Source: Prevotellaceae bacterium (GTDB lineage Bacteria; Bacteroidota; Bacteroidia; Bacteroidales; Bacteroidaceae). Taken from it: a stretch of DNA of 6,552 nt. A program made the translations under genes and the position numbers. The notes under the pieces were generated by a model. The model made no database searches. It was not told the origin of the DNA and was given only the letters and a program-made list of their open reading frames with translations. Positions 1 to 5,300 of this stretch are shown one piece after another (positions within the stretch are counted from its first letter, which is position 1; every line of letters starts with the position of its first letter). Where the stretch lies: positions 1 to 6,552 of the forward strand of contig JAJPYP010000062.1 in assembly GCA_021204885.1 (NCBI GenBank). Direction: 5' to 3'.

Positions 1-180
1 GCAGGCATCATCAAGTCGCTCTTCTTCGCCTTCATCATCTCCAGCGTGTCGGCCTTCTTCGGCTACACCGTAGAGGGCGGTTCCTTGGAAGTGGGCAAAG
101 CCTCCACCGACTCGGTGGTGTGCAGCAGCGTGCTCATTCTTTTCGCCGACTTGGTACTTACCCAGCTGCTTATGAGATAA
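1..180 (+). CDS. mlaE: MlaE-type ABC lipid transporter permease, C-terminal end (5' truncated by window)
   Basis: The open frame from base 1 to the TAA at 178-180 encodes the last 59 residues of an integral membrane protein. It shows two hydrophobic stretches (around residues 3-20 and 41-58) joined by a loop containing Y-T-V-E-G-G-S-L-E-V-G-K-A-S-T-D-S-V-V. This matches the conserved C-terminal pattern of MlaE/TGD1 permeases, where a G-G...V-G-x-A-[ST]-T/D-x-[SA]-V-V loop precedes the final transmembrane helix ending near L-T-Q-L-L. In the family, two MlaE subunits form the inner-membrane channel that works with MlaF to move phospholipids between the inner and outer membranes. The ATPase gene follows after 20 bp, as expected for an mlaE-mlaF pair. 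The N-terminal three quarters lie outside the window, so the symbol rests on this tail and the neighbour. Confidence 0.88.
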   Translation, partial: AGIIKSLFFAFIISSVSAFFGYTVEGGSLEVGKASTDSVVCSSVLILFADLVLTQLLMR

Positions 181-200
181 CCGAAAAACAAGACGTAGCC

Positions 201-971
201 ATGATTGAACTCAAAAGTATATATAAATCGTTCGACGGCAAAGAGGTGCTCAAAGAGATAGACGCCACCTTCGAGAACGGCAAGACCAACCTCATCATAG
301 GGCGCAGCGGCTCGGGCAAGACCGTATTGATGAAATGCATCGTGGGCCTGCTTGTCCCCGACCGTGGCGAGTTGCTCTACGACAAGCGCAATTTCCTTAC
401 CATGAGCAAAAAAGAACGCGACTCCCTGCGCCGCGAGATGGGCATGATATTCCAAAGCGCCGCCCTGTTCGACTCCATGACTGTACTTGAGAACGTCATG
501 TTCCCGCTGAACATGTTCAGCAACGATACCCTGCGCGACCGCACCAAGCGAGCCCAATTCTGCTTGGACCGTGTGAACCTGCTCGAAGCACAAGACAAAT
601 ACCCCGGCGAGATAAGCGGCGGCATGCAGAAACGTGTGGCCATCGCCCGCGCCATCGCCTTGAATCCCCAGTATCTCTTCTGCGACGAGCCCAACTCCGG
701 ACTCGACCCGAAGACATCCCTTGTCATAGACGACCTTATCCAAGGCATCACCCACGAGTACAACATGACCACCCTCATCAACACCCACGACATGAACTCC
801 GTGATGGGCATCGGCGAGAACATCATCTTCATACACGAAGGCGCCAAGGAGTGGGAAGGCAACAAGGACGACATCTTCACCGCCACCAACCGGCGGTTGA
901 ACGACTTCATATTCGCTTCCGACCTCTTCCGCAAAGTCAAGGAGGTGGAACTGCGCGAAAGCGGAAAGTGA
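201..971 (+). CDS. mlaF: MlaF-type ABC transporter ATP-binding protein (phospholipid trafficking)
   Basis: This 256-residue cytoplasmic ATPase should power the MlaE permease in phospholipid transport. All ABC motifs are intact: Walker A G-R-S-G-S-G-K-T at 34-41, Q-loop Gln85, signature I-S-G-G-M-Q-K-R at 138-145, Walker B Y-L-F-C-D-E-P at 158-164 with catalytic Glu163, D-loop S-G-L-D-P at 166-170 and switch His196. Met rather than Gln after S-G-G is typical of the MlaF/TGD3 branch and separates it from ordinary importers. Length is normal for the family. I chose ATG at 201 because the protein then opens with M-I-E-L-K-S-I-Y-K-S-F, the usual first beta strand. An in-frame GTG at 120 would lie inside mlaE and add 27 atypical residues. 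There is no clear Shine-Dalgarno, as usual in Bacteroidetes. Cotranscription with mlaE (20 bp gap) and hemW (6 bp gap) is likely. Confidence 0.93.
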   Translation: MIELKSIYKSFDGKEVLKEIDATFENGKTNLIIGRSGSGKTVLMKCIVGLLVPDRGELLYDKRNFLTMSKKERDSLRREMGMIFQSAALFDSMTVLENVMFPLNMFSNDTLRDRTKRAQFCLDRVNLLEAQDKYPGEISGGMQKRVAIARAIALNPQYLFCDEPNSGLDPKTSLVIDDLIQGITHEYNMTTLINTHDMNSVMGIGENIIFIHEGAKEWEGNKDDIFTATNRRLNDFIFASDLFRKVKEVELRESGK

Positions 972-977
972 CCGCCC

Positions 978-2108
978 ATGGCCGGCATCTACCTACACAT
1001 TCCCTTCTGCAAGACCCGTTGCAGCTATTGCGACTTCTACTCCACCACCCGTGCCCACCTGCAAGCACGCTACGTGGAGGCACTGTGCCGGGAGCTGCGC
1101 ATGCGGGGGGATTACCTGCAAGGAGAGCCGGTGCGCACGCTCTACTTCGGAGGCGGCACCCCGTCCCGGTTGAGCGAAGCCGGGCTGAGCCGTCTGTTCC
1201 AAACCATCGAGGAGACCTACGGGCTCGATGCCTGTGAAGAGATAACCTTGGAGGCCAACCCCGACGACCTCACGCAAGCCTACGTGTCGGCCTTGCGCCG
1301 CCTGCCCTTCAACCGCATCAGCATCGGCATACAGACCTTTCACGACCCCACCCTGCGCCTGATGAACCGCCGGCACACCGCTGCCGAGGCCATAGCGGCC
1401 GTGGCGCGATGCCGCCAAGCCGGCTTCGGCAACATCAGCATCGACTTGATATACGGACTGCCCGGCCAGACCGAGGCACGTTGGCAGCACGACCTTGACC
1501 AAGCCTTAGCACTCCAAGTGGAACACATCTCCGCCTATCACCTCACCTACGAAGAGGGCACTCCCTTGCACCGCCAGTTGCAAGCGGGCAGCGTGCGGGA
1601 AGTAGACGAAGCGTGCAGCCTCAGCCTCTTCACCCTCTTGATGGACCGCTTGGCCGCCGCCGGCTACGAGCATTATGAGATCTCCAACTTCTGCCTTCCC
1701 GGCAAGCAAGCCCGCCACAACACCGCCTATTGGCAAGGCATCCCTTACTTGGGCTGCGGCCCTTCGGCCCACTCCTACAACCGCACCTCGCGCGAGTGGA
1801 ACATCGCCTCGTTAGATGATTACCTCAACGCGCTTGAAAAGGGAGAACGGCACTACGAGCGCGAGCAAGAGACACTTGCCACCCGCTACAACGAATGCGT
1901 CATGACCGCCCTGCGCACCCGTGGGGGCCTCTCCTTGGAGAAGCTCAAAGCCGAATACGGGGAAACGCTCTACCGCTATTGCTTGGAGACAGCCCGTCCC
2001 CACGTAGAGCGTGGCCTCATGGAAAGCGACGGCGACCGCCTGCGGCTTACCCGCGCGGGCCTCTTCATCTCAGACGGCATCCTCGCCGACCTGATGTACG
2101 TTGAATAG
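978..2108 (+). CDS. hemW: HemW-type radical SAM haem chaperone (often annotated coproporphyrinogen III oxidase-like)
   Basis: This 376-residue protein has the usual HemW length. Near the N-terminus, I-P-F-C-K-T-R-C-S-Y-C-D-F carries the radical SAM CxxxCxxC iron-sulfur ligands (Cys11, Cys15, Cys18). Residue 20 is Phe, where true HemN oxidases have a fourth Cys (CxxxCxxCxC). This and the later R-H-N-T-A-Y-W block (246-252) argue for HemW rather than HemN. Other family blocks are G-G-G-T-P-S (58-63), L-E-A-N-P-D-D (91-97), S-I-G-I-Q-T-F (115-121), D-L-I-Y-G-L-P-G-Q-T (156-165), H-I-S-A-Y-H-L-T (183-190), Y-E-I-S-N-F (233-238) and L-G-C-G-P-S-A-H-S (258-266). A winged-helix-like HemW C-terminal domain covers about 300-376. 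Characterised HemW proteins bind haem and a 4Fe-4S cluster and hand haem to respiratory enzymes. ATG 978 lies 6 bp after the mlaF stop, so it is probably the last gene of the operon. Confidence 0.92.
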   Translation: MAGIYLHIPFCKTRCSYCDFYSTTRAHLQARYVEALCRELRMRGDYLQGEPVRTLYFGGGTPSRLSEAGLSRLFQTIEETYGLDACEEITLEANPDDLTQAYVSALRRLPFNRISIGIQTFHDPTLRLMNRRHTAAEAIAAVARCRQAGFGNISIDLIYGLPGQTEARWQHDLDQALALQVEHISAYHLTYEEGTPLHRQLQAGSVREVDEACSLSLFTLLMDRLAAAGYEHYEISNFCLPGKQARHNTAYWQGIPYLGCGPSAHSYNRTSREWNIASLDDYLNALEKGERHYEREQETLATRYNECVMTALRTRGGLSLEKLKAEYGETLYRYCLETARPHVERGLMESDGDRLRLTRAGLFISDGILADLMYVE

Positions 2109-2136
2109 CGTTTCCCAACGGGCTTATATAAAACAA

Positions 2137-2166
2137 TCGGGCCACTCATTCACATGAGCGGCCCGA
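2137..2166 (-). terminator. Rho-independent-like hairpin in the convergent spacer, possibly bidirectional
   Basis: A near-perfect inverted repeat pairs 2137-2149 with 2154-2166: 13 positions, one A/C mismatch (2144/2159), six G/C pairs at the lower stem and a 4-nt loop (2150-2153). On the minus strand the stem runs into a T-rich stretch (TTGTTTTAT), so it best fits a terminator for the lipoprotein transcript, about 150 nt past that gene's stop. It also lies about 30 nt past the hemW stop, but on the plus strand no T-run follows it, so termination of hemW there is less certain. Confidence 0.65.
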
Positions 2167-2275
2167 ACATAAATCCTAATACAGATAAACAAAACTTTTA
2201 TGATGAAATGAACAAATTCATCTATTTAATATAACAATCAGTAATTGTCATTCCTACCTATTCCCGCCAGGAGCC

Positions 2276-2293
2276 GCTTCCCCGAAGGGAAGC
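2276..2293 (-). terminator. UUCG-tetraloop hairpin just past the lipoprotein stop codon
   Basis: GCTTCCC at 2276-2282 pairs perfectly with GGGAAGC at 2287-2293 around a 4-nt loop. In the minus-strand transcript the loop reads UUCG closed by C-G, the very stable C(UUCG)G tetraloop. It begins 18 nt after the lipoprotein stop codon (2312-2314). No U-tract follows it on the minus strand, so it may be a 3'-end stabilising hairpin or a first half-terminator backed up by the hairpin at 2137-2166, rather than a complete intrinsic terminator. Confidence 0.5.
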
Positions 2294-2311
2294 AGCCGCT
2301 GTAGGGTTGTT

Positions 2312-5300
2312 TTAGCGTTTCGTTACGGTCATCGGCAACTCGATAACTACATCTTGTCCGTAGCAATCGGTACCGGTGAGGGTCAATGTCGATTTGACAT
2401 CGCCCGTTACGTTGGTATCGTAGGAAACAGGCTCGAAGGTCAATGTACCGTTGCTTACCGTAACGGTGAAGTATTCATCTTCCCAACTGTTGGCAATGGT
2501 AGTCAAGTGAGCTTCAGTTATCGTGAGGCTGCCGTTGTGACCACCGTTTGCAGTTGCGTTATAATCACTATCCTTCACGCTCGTACCAAGGATGTCGTCG
2601 AGACTTACGGTCTGGCCATCCGTACCGTAGATCAACGAGGTGTCGGTACCTTCAGCCCAAGCCCAGCTATATACACTCTTGTAGTAGAGGTCTACGTACA
2701 TTGTCTGGAATGTGTAACCCACTTGTGTGTAAGGATTGTTAGCAGCAACAGAAGAGATATTGCCATAGTTGTAAGCTACCGTGGTGGTGTGGTATGTCTT
2801 GTTGTCAACGTAAGAAGCGTCAACAGTCAAGGTACCGTCACCGGCAACATCGACATCATCAATATAATTGTTGGTAGAAGTAGCAAACGTAATCACATAG
2901 TTGGAGATAATGCCTTCTGCAACAGCGTCGGGATCGTAGTTAAATACATACGACATGCCCATTTCGCCTGTAGTTGCATTGGTCCAATCGTCAGGTATCA
3001 TGAATGCGTAGTAGTACTTGTTATCGATGAGCTGGTTCGTCTTGACTTCCAAGTCATACGGCATACCCACAGGCAGTACCTTCGTCATGGTGACGGTCAA
3101 CGTTGCCACGGTGCGGCCGTTGGCATCGGTGAAGGTCAAGGTACCATTGTAGGCCTGGTTGTCGACATAATCTTTCCAATCGTAGCCACAACTTTCGACA
3201 GTACTGTAAATCGAAGCGACTTCACTCAAATCGACCGTAGAGTCGTCCAACGAACCGGCGACAGTGTGTGTCAATTCATTGCCATCCTTATCGAGCAGGT
3301 AGATGTTGAAGATAATGTCACTGTTACCGGAAACAATCTGGTCGGTAGTCCAAGTTACAGACGATCTCGTCGGGTTGGTCAACGAAACGGCAACCTTGTC
3401 GGATGTGATGTCCGTGCTCTCACTGGTCGGAGTGATGGTTGTGGTTACAGTACCCAAGCTCTGGCTGGGATCGCCAAGCGATACATAGAATGCCTTGCCA
3501 TCGGGGTCAACCAATGTACCGTCGTAGTTCACGGCAAATACACGGAAACCGATGATGTCACCGTTGGCGGCACTGCTGGTAACGGTAATCTGGGTGGAGA
3601 GGGTGGACCCACCGTTTTTATTGTCTACTACCGTGTTCAAGCCTTCGTAAGTGTAGCTGTTCCAAGCGTTCCACTCTGACGGAGCTGACTCTACGGCGTT
3701 CTCCTCGTAATCCAACGTTACATACATGGCGCGGATGGCATCGGGAAGAAGGGCTTTATCTACATTGTCATCAGAAGAACTCTCTGTAATGGTAATGGTG
3801 ATGGGCTCGCCCACTTCGGCCAAGTAGAGTTCTTTATCGGAACGGTCATCATTACTGTCTTTGTCGGCATTTTTATCGGTACCGGAAGTGATGGCTTTAA
3901 CGGCTGCAGCACCGGTCCAACCCAACTCGACATAGGTAATCTGATCATAGCTGAAGGGCAAGCTTGCGTTATTAGTTTCCGAATAACGGTTGACGTAGTT
4001 GGCCACGTTCTTGTCGCCTACAAAGTACCACAACTCGCTGGCTGCGTCATAGTCTTCCCATGTCATGGTCAAGTCATACGTGGAGGTTACATAACGGTCT
4101 TCGCTTGAATCGGTCGTGTTGTTGACTTGTACGGCATACAAGATGGACTTGGAGTTCACGTCATCGGGATCGACCTTGGTAGCTGCGTTGAACTTAGTCC
4201 TGTCGGCTTGGTTCTTCAGTTGCACGCTTACTTGGTACAAACCGGTTGAGCTGGTGCTGCGGGTGAGCAGCTCATTGTACGTATCGATAGCGGTTACTTC
4301 AACAAAGTCGTCCAAGTTCTCGCCCTTGCTGTTCACGAAGTGAATCTCGGCGGCAGACAGGTCGGCGTTGGTGGGAGACACGCGCATTACGAACTGGGCG
4401 GGAGTTGCAATCAAATCGCCTGCGGTGAAGGTAATGGCTGTGGGGAATTTATTTCCCTTTTCGTCGGTACCGAATACATTCTCTTGCAGGGTCGTTGCAT
4501 AGAGCGTCAAGTCGGGACTCGGTGCATTGTCGGCGGTATAAGAGAGCATGATTTCAACGCTCGTCACACCGGTCTTAACCAATACGGTGATGGCATCCAA
4601 GTTGGGGTTGATTTCGCTGATAGCGTCGCTGAGCGTTTGCAACTGCTCTTTCAAATCGGCTATGTCGAGGGTATTGGTTGCTATATCGGCGGAGTTGGCG
4701 GCGATATTGCCGGCATTGGCGGCGATATTGGCGGCATTGGCGGCGATGGCATCTTGTACAGTGACAAGCTGTTCGTTCAAAGCCTCTTGAACGGCGGCAA
4801 TCTTATCGCTCAATTCGGCATAGTTGGCGGCGGTATCACTGCTCATGCTCTTCTTCAAAGCGTCAATCTGTGACTGATAGTCGGCAGACTCGACGATCTC
4901 TTGGAATGCAACCAAAGCATCGATTTGCAGTTGCAGGTTCACATCGGCGGCAGCCAATGTAGCGTCGGCATCCTTACGTGCTGCGGTCTCGTCGGAGAGG
5001 GCGGCGGTCAATACGTTCAACGTAGCGTCGGCCGAGGTGAAGGAGGATTGCAAGTTGGTGAGTTGCGCTGTCAAATTAAGCTCGACACTCTCGATATAGA
5101 TATTCAGCTTCTCGATGACTTGGGACAAGGTGGCGGAAGAAACACTGGAATCTGCCAAGTCGGCAATAATCACGGTCAACTCGGCAATAGAAGCGTTTGT
5201 ATCGGCAATAGAAGCGGATGTGCTGGTCGACAAGGCATCGATGGCAGCCTGCAAAGCGCTGCTGGTATCGGAAGTGGAAGCGGCAAGATCCGCGATGCTC

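Noticed and set aside
120..200. Upstream GTG start for mlaF at 120
   Set aside because: It would overlap mlaE and add 27 residues unlike any ABC ATPase N-terminus; ATG 201 gives the normal family start.
63..836. 257-codon open frame on the minus strand opposite mlaE/mlaF
   Set aside because: It lies antisense to a strongly conserved ATPase gene. Its His/Val/Gly/Glu-rich translation shows no recognisable motif and comes from reading GC-rich codons backwards.
1105..1110. G6 tract in hemW as a slippage (phase-variation) site
   Set aside because: Six Gs is short, the frame is intact, and hemW is a housekeeping gene.
978..2108. Oxygen-independent coproporphyrinogen oxidase (HemN)
   Set aside because: The cysteine motif is CxxxCxxCxF, lacking HemN's fourth Cys; the 376-residue length and the H-N-x-x-Y-W block fit HemW.
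2202..2248. Small inverted repeats (2202-2207/2217-2222 and 2234-2238/2244-2248)
   Set aside because: Stems of 5-6 A/T-rich pairs are expected by chance in this AT-rich spacer and have no supporting context.
2312..2600. Type IX secretion C-terminal sorting domain on the lipoprotein
   Set aside because: The C-terminus ends in an ordinary beta strand (I-E-L-P-M-T-V-T-K-R) without the conserved sorting-domain blocks, and the protein already has a lipoprotein anchor.
2354..3679. 441-codon plus-strand open frame opposite the lipoprotein gene
   Set aside because: The minus strand has a coherent lipoprotein across this stretch. The plus translation has no domain pattern and ends arbitrarily.
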